DNA of 44,785 nt from Curvibacter sp. GWA2_63_95 (lineage in GTDB: Bacteria; Pseudomonadota; Gammaproteobacteria; Burkholderiales; Burkholderiaceae_C). Position 1 is the first letter of the stretch. Every line of letters begins with the position of its first letter. A model generated the notes under the pieces. It was given only the letters and a program-made list of their open reading frames with translations. It was not told where the DNA came from and searched no databases. Position numbers and translations under genes: made by a program. Positions 26,113 to 34,121 of the stretch are shown here, piece by piece. Where the stretch lies: positions 1 to 44,785 of the forward strand of contig MGPB01000023.1 of assembly GCA_001795455.1 (NCBI GenBank). Reading direction: 5' to 3'.

Positions 26113-26162
26113 AATCAGGAGCTTTTGGCGCAGTATCCACGGGCACCAAGTGCCTGTTTGAT
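26106..26162 (+). repeat. Comamonadaceae-type intergenic repeat, copy 4
   Basis: Reads GCTATGAAATCAGGAGCTTT, TGGCGCAGTATCCACGGGCA, then CCAAGTGCCTGTTTGAT. It lies between convergent genes. Its conserved GCTATGA supplies the TGA stop (26110-26112) of the EamA gene. The preceding AGCTCCTGATTT can pair with AAATCAGGAGCT, giving a strong hairpin at about 26094-26124 that may act as a terminator. Confidence 0.85.
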
Positions 26163-26164
26163 GC

Positions 26165-26911
26165 TTATTTCTTGAGTGCCTGGCGTTTGCTGCGGGCGCG
26201 GATGTTGAGGGCTTCCACCCCCAGCGAGAAGGCCATGGCGGCGTAGATGTAGCCCTTGGGGATTTCCTGGTCAAAGGCTTCGGCGGTCAGCGCCATGCCC
26301 ACCATCACCAGGAAGGCCAGCGCCAGCACCTTGACCGAGGGGTGGCGGTCGACAAACTCGCCAATCGGCTTGGCGGCCACCAGCATCACGCCCACCGAGG
26401 CCACCACGGCGGCCACCATCACGCTGATCTGGTCCACCATGCCCACGGCGGTGATGACCGAGTCCAGCGAGAACACGATGTCGATGATGGCGATCTGGCC
26501 GATGATGGCCCAGAACAGCTTGGTGCCTGCGGCTTTGATGGCCACGCTGTCGGTGGCGGGCGGCGCATCTTGTTCACGCGCCTCCACTTCCACAAAAATC
26601 TCGTGCGAGGCCTTGTAGAGCAGGAACAGGCCACCTAGCAGAAGCACCATGTCGCGGCCGCTGAAGCCGTGGTTGGCCACGGTGAACAGGTCGTTGGTCA
26701 GGCCCATCACCCAGCTCAGCGAGAACAGCAGCAAGAGGCGCGAGACCATGGCAAAACCCAGGCCCAGGCGGCGCGCCTTGTCGCGCAGTTCGGGGGGCAG
26801 ACGGCCCACCAGGATGGAGATGAAGATGATGTTGTCAATGCCCAGCACAATCTCCAGCGCGGTCAGCATGCCGAAGGCGATCCACACATTGGGGTCAAGT
26901 AAAAAATCCAT
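26165..26911 (-). CDS. TerC-family integral membrane protein
   Basis: A 248-residue membrane protein with about seven hydrophobic segments. The family motifs are ALEIVLGIDNIIFISIL (about 18-34) and IIDIVFSLDSVITAVGM (about 142-158), with conserved acidic residues inside the membrane. KGYIYAAMAFSLGVEALN closes the protein, as in TerC/YgdQ/YoaE relatives. These are linked to manganese or other metal export at the inner membrane, or to tellurium resistance; no ter operon is present, so a metal-homeostasis role is likelier. It lies 23 bases downstream of the zinc-finger gene. Confidence 0.9.
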   Translation of the reverse strand: MDFLLDPNVWIAFGMLTALEIVLGIDNIIFISILVGRLPPELRDKARRLGLGFAMVSRLLLLFSLSWVMGLTNDLFTVANHGFSGRDMVLLLGGLFLLYKASHEIFVEVEAREQDAPPATDSVAIKAAGTKLFWAIIGQIAIIDIVFSLDSVITAVGMVDQISVMVAAVVASVGVMLVAAKPIGEFVDRHPSVKVLALAFLVMVGMALTAEAFDQEIPKGYIYAAMAFSLGVEALNIRARSKRQALKK

Positions 26912-26934
26912 GGTCAGGTTCCCGGTTCGGTGGT

Positions 26935-27204
26935 TTAGTCAAAAATCTCGCTGAGCCACGACTTGGACTTGCGTTTGCCGTAAGCACTTTGGTGGCGGTA
27001 GTCGGAGTCGGCAAAGTCGGGGCGGCGTGGGGGCGGCTGGTGGATGGGTTGTACCACCGGCGGTGTGCTGGCGCTACGTTCAATCAGCTTGTCGAGCTCC
27101 CCGCGGTCCAGCCAGACGCCACGGCAGCTGGGGCAGTAGTCAATCTCTACCCCCTGGCGCTCGCTCATCACCAGGGTCACATCGGTGCATTGGGGGCACT
27201 TCAT
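26935..27204 (-). CDS. zf-TFIIB-type zinc-finger protein
   Basis: An 89-residue soluble protein with the bacterial TFIIB-like zinc finger: MKCPQC at the start, then YCPSCRGVWLDRGELDKLIE (about 23-42). The C-terminal half is proline- and basic-rich and ends KSWLSEIFD. The start at 27204 has a GGA-rich ribosome site (AAAAAGGACCGCGCC before ATG); an alternative 6 codons upstream starts MKKDRA. The role of this family is unknown. It is probably cotranscribed with the TerC gene. Confidence 0.85.
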   Translation of the reverse strand: MKCPQCTDVTLVMSERQGVEIDYCPSCRGVWLDRGELDKLIERSASTPPVVQPIHQPPPRRPDFADSDYRHQSAYGKRKSKSWLSEIFD

Positions 27205-27378
27205 GGCGCGGTCCTTTTTCATTCGTTGGGCGGCGGATGGTAGGGCCGCAGGCCACTTTTCGTGAAATTTTCGCCGGCTCAACCCCTTGAACCACGGGGG
27301 CTTGTGGCGTGCCAACTGGTGCGGTGGCCGTTGGTCGGCCCCCGGTATCATGGCCCAACGCATACGGAGGTTCATGCC

Positions 27379-28422
27379 ATGAAACGCAGGCAATGCTTGG
27401 CCGCAGGAGGGTTTGCAGTACTCTGGCTGGGCGGCGTGCGCGCCCAAGAGGCGCCCGCCAACCTGGCCGTGCTCAAGGCTGGCTATGCGCGCCGCATCAA
27501 GCGCCTGTTGGCGGCCGGGCAGCTGCCCTACATCGATGTGGAAAGCTCGTGCAACCCCGCCAAAGTGGATATGGCGGCACTGGCGGCCGAGTTGGACCGG
27601 CTCCACATCGGCGCCATGGCGCTGTCGTCCGACATGGGCAGCAACCAGTTCGAGCGGGGGCTGCGGCGCGACAATTTTTCCCGCCAGACCACCGCACAGT
27701 TTCCCGAACACTTCATCCCCGTGGGTAACGGCGGCCAGCCGCCCTTCACCACCGAGGTGGCCGAATCGTTTTTACAGGCGCAAGAAGAGGCCGCCCGCGC
27801 GGGTGAATGGGCCTTGTTGGGTGAGTACGAATTCCGCCACTACCCGTCTCCGCGCCAGGTTAAACGTGGGGGTGACGACCGCGACGTGGACATCCCCCTC
27901 GACGGCCCGGTCGGTCACCGCCTGTTTGCCATCAGCGAGGCCACCGGGCTGTGTTTTCAGCTGCATTACGAGATTGAAGACACCCTGCTGCCCGCGCTGG
28001 AAAAGATGCTGCTGCAGTACCCCAAGGCCCGCGTGGTCTGGTGCCATGTGGGGCAAATCCGCTACCAGGAGCGCTCCACGCGCTACAGTCCGGCGTACTT
28101 GGACAGCTTGCTCAGCCGCTGCCCCAACCTCTACCTGGACACCGCCTTTGGCGATGCACGCTCGGTCTACCCCCTGAGCCGCCAACGGCATTCCCGTGTT
28201 TGGGCGGACGACGGAAAGCTCCAGCCCGCGTGGCGGGAGCTGATCGCTGCACGTGCCAACCGCTTCATGTCGGCATTGGACCTGGGGGGTGACCGTTTGG
28301 AACGCATCGGGGAGTACGACCAGAAGCACCGCTACTTCCTGAGCTGCTTGCCCGCCGAGGTGCGCCAGCAAGTGGCCTTTGGCACCGCGTGGCGGCTGAT
28401 GTTTGGCGAAGACTTCGCCTGA
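27379..28422 (+). CDS. Exported amidohydrolase-like TIM-barrel protein with altered metal motif
   Basis: The 347-residue protein has a signal peptide (MKRRQCLAAGGFAVLWLGG, cleavage near VRAQ); the RR pair could make it Tat-dependent. The body resembles amidohydrolase_2 hydrolases: LHYEIED (His196, Glu198), VVWCHVGQ (His223) and LDTAFGDA (Asp254). The first barrel strand reads IDVES (Asp53-Glu55) where the family normally has an HxH metal pair, so it may bind a different metal set or be non-catalytic. GGAGG at 27366-27370 supports the start. It converges on the nucleoside permease gene with 3 bases between them. Confidence 0.7.
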   Translation: MKRRQCLAAGGFAVLWLGGVRAQEAPANLAVLKAGYARRIKRLLAAGQLPYIDVESSCNPAKVDMAALAAELDRLHIGAMALSSDMGSNQFERGLRRDNFSRQTTAQFPEHFIPVGNGGQPPFTTEVAESFLQAQEEAARAGEWALLGEYEFRHYPSPRQVKRGGDDRDVDIPLDGPVGHRLFAISEATGLCFQLHYEIEDTLLPALEKMLLQYPKARVVWCHVGQIRYQERSTRYSPAYLDSLLSRCPNLYLDTAFGDARSVYPLSRQRHSRVWADDGKLQPAWRELIAARANRFMSALDLGGDRLERIGEYDQKHRYFLSCLPAEVRQQVAFGTAWRLMFGEDFA

Positions 28423-28425
28423 AGC

Positions 28426-29349
28426 TCAGCGTTCGCCCTTGCGATAGGGCTTCATCAGCGCCTGCGGGTAGCTGGCCTTGCGCGCCACCAGCACCAGCGC
28501 CAGGATGGACAGCACATAGGGCAGCATCAGGTACAGCTGGTAGGGCAGTACCGAACCACCGCTTTGCTGCAGGCGCAGCTGGATGGCGTCGAAAAAGGCA
28601 AACAGCAGCGCGCCCAGCAGTGCCTTGCCGGGCCGCCACGAGGCAAACACCACCAGCGCCACACAAATCCAGCCACGGCCGTTGACCATGTTGAAGAAAA
28701 AGGCATTGAACGCCGACAGCGTGAGGAAGGAACCCGCAACCCCCATCAACGCCGATCCGGCCACGATGGCACCCGTGCGCACTTGAGCCACCGACACACC
28801 CTGGCCCTCGGCCGCCTGCGGGTTCTCGCCCACCATGCGCACCGACAGGCCCAGCGGTGTGCGGTACAACACGTAGCCCAGCAGCGGCACCAGCAGCAGG
28901 GCCAGCAGCGTGAGCGGTGTTTGCTGCGCCAGCACGGGCAGGCCCAGCCAGTCCATCTCGGCAAACGGGGTGATGGTGGGCGGCGTGCTCACCTTGGGGA
29001 AACTCACGCGGTAGCCGTAATAGCTGAGCGAGGTGGCCAGCAGCGTGATGCCCAGGCCCGACACATGCTGTGACAGGGCCAAACCCACGGTGAGCCAGGC
29101 ATGCAGCAAACCCAACGCGGCGCCAGTACCCGCCGCGACGGCAACCCCGGTCCATAGCGGCGCACCCGCGTACACCGTGAGCCAGCCGGTAAAGGCGCCC
29201 GCCACCATGATGCCCTCGATGCCCAGGTTCAAGACCCCGGCCCGCTCGCACAGCAGCACGCCCAGTGTGCCCAGGATCAGCGGCGTGGCAATGCGCAGCA
29301 CGGCCACCCAGAACGAGAGGTTGGACAAGATGTCCAGTAGCTCCGTCAT
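28426..29349 (-). CDS. Nucleoside (BMP-type) ABC transporter permease 2
   Basis: A 307-residue permease of the branched-chain/simple-sugar type used by BMP-dependent nucleoside importers (YufQ/NupQ, RnsD-like). It has 8-10 membrane segments. LCERAGVLNLGIEGIMVAGA (about 33-52) is the hallmark of this subgroup, with SYYGYRVSFPKV and GEN-like VGENPQAAEGQGV later. Its start overlaps the stop of permease 1 by 4 bases (ATGA at 29346-29349). It is the last gene of the transporter operon and converges on the amidohydrolase-like gene. Confidence 0.9.
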   Translation of the reverse strand: MTELLDILSNLSFWVAVLRIATPLILGTLGVLLCERAGVLNLGIEGIMVAGAFTGWLTVYAGAPLWTGVAVAAGTGAALGLLHAWLTVGLALSQHVSGLGITLLATSLSYYGYRVSFPKVSTPPTITPFAEMDWLGLPVLAQQTPLTLLALLLVPLLGYVLYRTPLGLSVRMVGENPQAAEGQGVSVAQVRTGAIVAGSALMGVAGSFLTLSAFNAFFFNMVNGRGWICVALVVFASWRPGKALLGALLFAFFDAIQLRLQQSGGSVLPYQLYLMLPYVLSILALVLVARKASYPQALMKPYRKGER

Positions 29350-30407
29350 TTGAACTTCACCTTGTATTGCGTCAGCAGCGTCGCCACCAGCACCGAGATC
29401 AGCGAGGTCGCCACGATCACATCGGCAATGTAGGTGGGCACCCCCACGGCGCGGCTCATGCTGTCGGCGCCCACCAGCACCCCCGCCACAAACACACTGG
29501 CCGCCACCACGCCCAGCGGGTGCAGGCCGGCCAGCATGGCAATCACGATGCCGCTGTAGCCGTAGCCCGGTGACATGTCCAGCGTCAGGTAGCTGGTGCG
29601 TCCTGCCACCTCGATGGCACCCGCCAGCCCGGCCAGCGCGCCCGAGAGCATGGCCACCAGCACCACCGTGCGTGTAACCGGCACCCCGGCAAAGGCCGCC
29701 GCGCGCGGGTTGGCGCCCACCGCGCGAATATCAAATCCCAGCACCGTGTACTTGAGCAGCACCCACACCAGCACTGCCAGTGCGCAGGCGCCCAGCAGGC
29801 CGTTGTGCAGCCGCGTTTGTGCAATCAGCTTGCCCAGTTCCAGATCCGTCATCAGCGCCACGCTCTGCGGCCAGCCCATGGCGGTGGGGTCTTTCATGGG
29901 GCCGTCCAGCATCAGCGACACCAGCAGCAGCACAATGAAATTCAGCAGCAGCGTGGTCACCACCTCGTCCACCCCCAGCCGCGCCTTCATCAGCGCCGGG
30001 CCCAGCAAGAGCAGCGCGCCTGCCAGCGCCGCGGCCAGCAGCATCAGCACAAACAGCAGCGCCGGCGGCAGGTCAAACCCGGTGCCGCCATGCAGGCCGC
30101 CCACAGCAACGGCCGCCAGCGCACCCACATACAACTGCCCCTCGGCGCCTATGTTGAACAACCGTGCCCTGAAGGCCACCGCTGCGGCCAGCCCGGTCAG
30201 CATCAGCGGCACCGCGCGGGTGAGGGTTTCACTCAGCGCAAACACCGAACCAAACCCGCCCTGCAACAGCAGGCCATAGGTCTGCCCCACGGGCGCCCCG
30301 GCCCACAGGACCAGCAACGCACTGATCAAGAGCGTGAACAACACCGCGCTAACCGGCGCCAGCACCAGTGCGGCGGGAGAGGCGGTGTTGCGTTTGAGGA
30401 GTTGCAT
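29346..30407 (-). CDS. Nucleoside (BMP-type) ABC transporter permease 1
   Basis: A 353-residue permease of the YufP/NupP/RnsC type with about ten membrane segments. RARLFNIGAEGQLYVGALAA (about 80-99) is the paired hallmark of this permease. LLLNFIVLLLVSLMLDGPMK and VGANPRAAAFAGVPV follow. It starts 6 bases after the stop of the inserted hypothetical gene. No purine-rich ribosome site precedes its ATG (TTAGTTCTCC), so expression may depend on reinitiation from the inserted gene, an unusual situation. Confidence 0.9.
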   Translation of the reverse strand: MQLLKRNTASPAALVLAPVSAVLFTLLISALLVLWAGAPVGQTYGLLLQGGFGSVFALSETLTRAVPLMLTGLAAAVAFRARLFNIGAEGQLYVGALAAVAVGGLHGGTGFDLPPALLFVLMLLAAALAGALLLLGPALMKARLGVDEVVTTLLLNFIVLLLVSLMLDGPMKDPTAMGWPQSVALMTDLELGKLIAQTRLHNGLLGACALAVLVWVLLKYTVLGFDIRAVGANPRAAAFAGVPVTRTVVLVAMLSGALAGLAGAIEVAGRTSYLTLDMSPGYGYSGIVIAMLAGLHPLGVVAASVFVAGVLVGADSMSRAVGVPTYIADVIVATSLISVLVATLLTQYKVKFK

Positions 30408-30413
30408 GGAGAA

Positions 30414-31226
30414 CTAAGCTTGACGAGCGGCTGCGCAGCCAGCCTTGGGGGCAGCCAACCGAACTTCCTTTTCAATTTCCTGTCGTATCTCCCCGTAGAT
30501 GCCCCAAATTCGAGTTAATTCACTTTCGATGAACGGAAGAATTGGGCGCTGCGCGTGAACAGGTGTGGCACCACGGTTCTGTAGTGACGGTGGTGGACTG
30601 CTCATTTCCACTGTGGAAAATATCAATAAGTCTTCATGCTCTTCTTCAGATACTTCTCTATCAAATGGAATACTGACTGAAGGTTTAACAATGCTGCGAT
30701 GCTTCGCATGGTTGTTGAGATCGACCAAGTACGCATAGTTCTCGTTGATGGCCAATTCTTTGGCCTTCGTAGAGAAGACGGTGGTACCGGGCAATGCGGA
30801 GTTTCTTTCAAACAATTTGTGAACTGCAGATAGCGTGATATTTTTCTTTATCAGTTGCTTTTCTTCTGGAACATCGATAAAAAAGTAAATTGCGAAGGCT
30901 ACGGTGTCCCCTATGGCATGCAGGTGTTGAATGCAATCAGTGACATGCATTTTGATTTGGTGCATGGATTGACTAAACAAGGCCTCCGTGCCCTCTTCGT
31001 TGTCCAACGACTCCAGAAAACCACAAGTTTTGAGCCCTTGTTCAACCGCTGGCTTTGCTGCTTTTCGCAACAGCTTCAAGTGATGATGTGCAAAGAGCAA
31101 GCGGTCATAGGCTGAGCTCAAACTACCAAAAATCAGCGTCCCTCGGTCAACGCCGTAGACCTTCTGCAAATTCAGCCGAATTTCGTCTGTGCCTCCAACG
31201 GCATGGGGCTTTTCCATATCCGTCAT
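30414..31226 (-). CDS. AT-rich hypothetical protein inserted in the nucleoside transporter operon (NxxKHR motif)
   Basis: A 270-residue soluble protein with no signal or membrane segment, predicted mainly helical by its heptad-like hydrophobics. The clearest motif is DLNNHAKHRSIV (Asn172, Lys175, His176, Arg177), resembling the NxxKH signature of HEPN-like/Cthe_2314-type helical domains; this family call is tentative. Base composition is foreign: line 30661-30720 has 25 of 60 G or C (42%) while neighbours are near 65-70%. Its ATG overlaps the ATPase stop (ATGA, 31223-31226) and has GGAG 5 bases upstream. The last 14 residues are encoded by GC-rich sequence of local type. Possible conflict-related gene, unproven. 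Confidence 0.7.
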   Translation of the reverse strand: MTDMEKPHAVGGTDEIRLNLQKVYGVDRGTLIFGSLSSAYDRLLFAHHHLKLLRKAAKPAVEQGLKTCGFLESLDNEEGTEALFSQSMHQIKMHVTDCIQHLHAIGDTVAFAIYFFIDVPEEKQLIKKNITLSAVHKLFERNSALPGTTVFSTKAKELAINENYAYLVDLNNHAKHRSIVKPSVSIPFDREVSEEEHEDLLIFSTVEMSSPPPSLQNRGATPVHAQRPILPFIESELTRIWGIYGEIRQEIEKEVRLAAPKAGCAAARQA

Positions 31227-32767
31227 ACCTGCTCCGTACCTGCTCCGGCCATGGCCAAGCCAATCGCTTCGCGCGTCCAGTCGTCGGCATTGCGCGCGGC
31301 GCTGAGCTGGCCTGCGTGCATCACGGCCACACGGTCGCCCAGGGTCAGCACTTCGTCCAGGTCGTCCGAGATCAGCAGCACGGCCGCGCCTGCATCACGT
31401 GCGGCCAGCAGCTGGCTTTGCACGTAGCGCACCGCGCCAATGTCCAGACCCCAGGTGGGCTGGTGCGCCACGATGAGGGTGGGGGTGTGGCTTTGCACCT
31501 GGCTGTCTGCGGCATCGGGGTGCAGCAGGGCGCGGCCCAAAATCAGCTTTTGCATATTGCCGCCCGACAGCGCCCGCGCCGCACTGTTGGCGCCACCGCC
31601 CCGCACGTCAAACGCGGCGATCACGCGTTGGGCGTAGGCCTTGGCTGCTGCGCGGCGCACCCATCCCCAGGCGGAGAAGGCGGCTGTGCGCAGGCGCTCG
31701 GACATGGCGTTTTCCCAAAGCGGCAAATCCCCCACCACCCCCACGGCATGCCGGTCTTCGGGGATGCGGGCGACGCCGCGTTTTACCAGCTCGGCGGGGC
31801 TGGCAGGCAGGGGCTGGCCCTGCAGCATTGCCTGGCCCGCTGTGGCCTGGCGTGTGCCGCACAGCAGTTCTGCCAGCGCCACCTGCCCGTTGCCAGACAC
31901 ACCGGCAATCGCCACCAGCTCGCCACGGCGCAGCTGCAGGTTCACGCCATGCAGCTTTTCGCGGCCGCTGCCGGTGCTCACGCCGTCCAGGCTGCAGACC
32001 ACCTCGCCCACACCGGGGCTGGGCTGCCGCACCGGCGCGTCAATGGCGTGGCCCACCATCCATAGGGCCAGCTCGCTTTGCGTGGTGCCCTGGGCCGGAG
32101 CCTCGGCCACCAGCTTGCCGCCGCGCAGCACCGCTACGCGGTGCGACACACGCAGCACCTCGCCCAGTTTGTGGCTGATGAAAATAATCGACAAACCCTG
32201 CGCCACCATCTGCGCAAGCACGTCAAACAGGGCTTCGCTTTCCTGCGGCGTCAGCACCGCGGTGGGTTCATCCAGAATCAGAATGCGGGCGCCGCGGTAC
32301 AGCGCCTTCAAGATTTCCACCCGTTGGCGGGCACCTACCGACAGGCTGCCCACCAGGGCATCCGCATCCACCGCCAGGCCAAAACGCTGTGCCACCTCGC
32401 CCAGGCGCTGGCGCGCGGCGCTGCGGCGGGTGAAGGGCTGCCACCAGGGCTCGGAGCCCATCATCACGTTGTCCAGCACGCTCAGGTTGTCGGCCAGTGT
32501 GAAGTGCTGGTGCACCATGCCAATGCCGGCTGCCAGCGCAGCCTTGGGGTCACCGGCAGGCAGGGGCTGGCCAAAGGCGGTGATGTGACCGCTGTCGGCC
32601 ACGTAATGCCCAAACAAAATCGACACCAGCGTGGACTTGCCCGCACCGTTCTCACCCAGCAGCGCCAGCACCTCGCCCGCACCCAGGTGCAGCGAGATGG
32701 CGTCGTTGGCCACCAGCGCCCCGAAGCGCTTGGTGATGCCAGAGAGAACGAGAACGGGGTCGCTCAC
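31223..32767 (-). CDS. Nucleoside (BMP-type) ABC transporter ATPase, duplicated
   Basis: A 514-residue protein with two fused nucleotide-binding domains, as in YufO/NupO and RbsA. The first has Walker A GENGAGKST (about 38-46), signature LSVGARQR and Walker B ILILDEPTAVL. The second, from about residue 265, has a weak Walker A (GVSGNGQVAL) but an intact LSGGNMQKLILGRAL signature, typical asymmetry for this family. The start is GTG (32767). An 11-base tandem duplication (31226-31247) forms the last codons. The next gene downstream is the inserted AT-rich gene rather than a permease. Confidence 0.92.
   Translation of the reverse strand: MSDPVLVLSGITKRFGALVANDAISLHLGAGEVLALLGENGAGKSTLVSILFGHYVADSGHITAFGQPLPAGDPKAALAAGIGMVHQHFTLADNLSVLDNVMMGSEPWWQPFTRRSAARQRLGEVAQRFGLAVDADALVGSLSVGARQRVEILKALYRGARILILDEPTAVLTPQESEALFDVLAQMVAQGLSIIFISHKLGEVLRVSHRVAVLRGGKLVAEAPAQGTTQSELALWMVGHAIDAPVRQPSPGVGEVVCSLDGVSTGSGREKLHGVNLQLRRGELVAIAGVSGNGQVALAELLCGTRQATAGQAMLQGQPLPASPAELVKRGVARIPEDRHAVGVVGDLPLWENAMSERLRTAAFSAWGWVRRAAAKAYAQRVIAAFDVRGGGANSAARALSGGNMQKLILGRALLHPDAADSQVQSHTPTLIVAHQPTWGLDIGAVRYVQSQLLAARDAGAAVLLISDDLDEVLTLGDRVAVMHAGQLSAARNADDWTREAIGLAMAGAGTEQV
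31226..31247 (-). repeat. 11-base tandem duplication at the ATPase 3-prime end
   Basis: TACCTGCTCCG occurs twice head to tail (31226-31236 and 31237-31247 on the + strand). On the minus strand each unit contains GGAGCAGGT. The unit next to the start codon supplies a Shine-Dalgarno-like GGAG for the inserted gene. The duplication lies exactly at the junction between GC-rich operon sequence and the AT-rich gene. Confidence 0.8.
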
Positions 32768-32790
32768 GCAGAACTAACCGAGATGATTTT

Positions 32791-32866
32791 CCGCCGGGCC
32801 GCCCCAAGGGAAATCGCGCCCCCTCGGGGGGGCAGCGCAGTACACGCAGTGACAAGCGTGGGGGCT
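32791..32866. repeat. GC-rich hairpin element between BMP binding-protein and ATPase genes
   Basis: The spacer contains GCCGCCCCAAGGG, then a CCCCC-TC-GGGGG stem-loop (32819-32830), then CAGCGCAGTACACGCAGTGA and AAGCGTGGGGGC. I associate this pattern with a second intergenic repeat class of Comamonadaceae, from memory. The hairpin probably protects the binding-protein mRNA or attenuates downstream transcription. Only this copy is clear in the window. Confidence 0.55.
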
Positions 32867-32870
32867 CACG

Positions 32871-33869
32871 CTACTTCGAAGACTTGGGCTGGTTGTCATC
32901 CACCTTGACGGTGAAGCTGCCATCCACAATGGCTTTCTCTTTTGCCTTCATCTTGGCCACCACCTCGGCAGGCACTTTTTTCTCAAACGTGCCCAGTGGC
33001 GCCAGCGACGAGCCCTTGTACTTCATCATCGAGTACGGGCCGTAGTCTTCGGCGGTGAACTTGCCGTCCTTGATCAACTTGATGGCGCGGTCGGCCGAGG
33101 GCTCAAAGTGCCACAGGGCAGAGGCCACCACGGTGTCGGGGTACTGGGCCTGGGTGTTGATCACGTTGCCAATGGCCAGCTTGCCTTTTTCCTTGGCCGC
33201 GTCGCTCACGCCAAAACGCTCCGCGTACATCACGTCGGCACCCTTGTCGATCATGGCAAAGGCGGCTTCTTTGGCCTTGGGGGGGTCAAACCAGCTGTTG
33301 ATGAAGCTCACGCTGAATTCGACCTTGGGGTTGACCTCTTTGGCGCCCGCCATGAAGGCGTTCATCAGGCGGTTCACCTCGGGGATGGGGAAGCCACCCA
33401 CCATGCCAATCTTGTTGCTCTTGGTCATGCCGCCAGCCACCATGCCCGACAGGTAGGCCGGCTCCTGGATGTAGTTGTCGAACACGCTGAAGTTGGGCGC
33501 TGCAGGCTTGCCGCTGGAGCCCATCAGGAAGGCGGTCTTGGGGAAGTCCTTGGCCACCTTGCGTGCGGCGGCTTCCACGGCAAAGGCCTCACCCACGATG
33601 AGCTGGCTGCCGCCGGTGGCGTATTCGCGCATCACACGCTCGTAGTCGGCATTGCTCACGTTCTCGCTGGCCTTGTATTCGATCTCGCCACGCGCCTCCG
33701 CGGCCTTGAGCGCCTGGTGCAGGCGGCCGGCCCATTGCTGCTCGAAGGGCACGGTGTAGATGCCGGCTACTTTGAGTTTGGCCTGGGCCAGTGCCAGACC
33801 GGGGGCCAGGGTGGCGAGTGCGGCAGCAAGAGCCAGCGCGCGGCGGCGGGAGGTGAGGTGCATCGACAT
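32871..33869 (-). CDS. BMP-family nucleoside ABC transporter binding protein
   Basis: The 332-residue protein has a signal peptide (residues 1-29, ending LALAQA) and the BMP/PnrA-like fold. KVAGIYTVPFEQQWAGRLHQ starts the mature protein, followed by NYIQEPAYLSGMVAGGMTKS (about 137-156) and GKFTAEDYGPYSMM. The family binds purine nucleosides or related bases in the periplasm. GGAG six bases before the ATG at 33869 supports the start. It is the first gene of the operon. Adenosine deaminase at 38728 fits a purine nucleoside substrate. Confidence 0.92.
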   Translation of the reverse strand: MSMHLTSRRRALALAAALATLAPGLALAQAKLKVAGIYTVPFEQQWAGRLHQALKAAEARGEIEYKASENVSNADYERVMREYATGGSQLIVGEAFAVEAAARKVAKDFPKTAFLMGSSGKPAAPNFSVFDNYIQEPAYLSGMVAGGMTKSNKIGMVGGFPIPEVNRLMNAFMAGAKEVNPKVEFSVSFINSWFDPPKAKEAAFAMIDKGADVMYAERFGVSDAAKEKGKLAIGNVINTQAQYPDTVVASALWHFEPSADRAIKLIKDGKFTAEDYGPYSMMKYKGSSLAPLGTFEKKVPAEVVAKMKAKEKAIVDGSFTVKVDDNQPKSSK

Positions 33870-33889
33870 AATTTCTCCAGGTAAAGAAC

Positions 33890-33946
33890 GCTATGAAATT
33901 AGGAGCTGCTCGCGCAAATTCTGCGCAGCTTGGGAGTCAGTTTGAC
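33890..33946 (+). repeat. Comamonadaceae-type intergenic repeat, copy 5
   Basis: Reads GCTATGAAATTAGGAGCTGC, TCGCGCAAATTCTGCGCAGC, then TTGGGAGTCAGTTTGACC. It lies in the 252-base divergent spacer between the BMP binding-protein gene and the MYG1 gene, about 20 bases upstream of the former's start codon. The rest of this spacer (33947-34121) shows no feature I can support. Confidence 0.8.
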
Positions 33947-34121
33947 CTGCAAACCCCAAGCATTTTGTATGCCAATCCCTGGGGCTTGTGGCAACAAGGC
34001 GGGCAATATGCGCAGACGCGTGGTGCCAGAAAAAACCAAGCCAGCCTGCGATGTGCTCCCCGATGGCCTGGGTTTAACGAGCATAGCCGCGCCAGGGGGC
34101 ACAAGTCCATAAAATCCTGCC

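Noticed and set aside
31226..31247. Tandem 11-base unit as a target-site duplication of an insertion
   Set aside because: A target duplication should flank the insert on both sides; both units are on one side, and no copy is seen near 30410.
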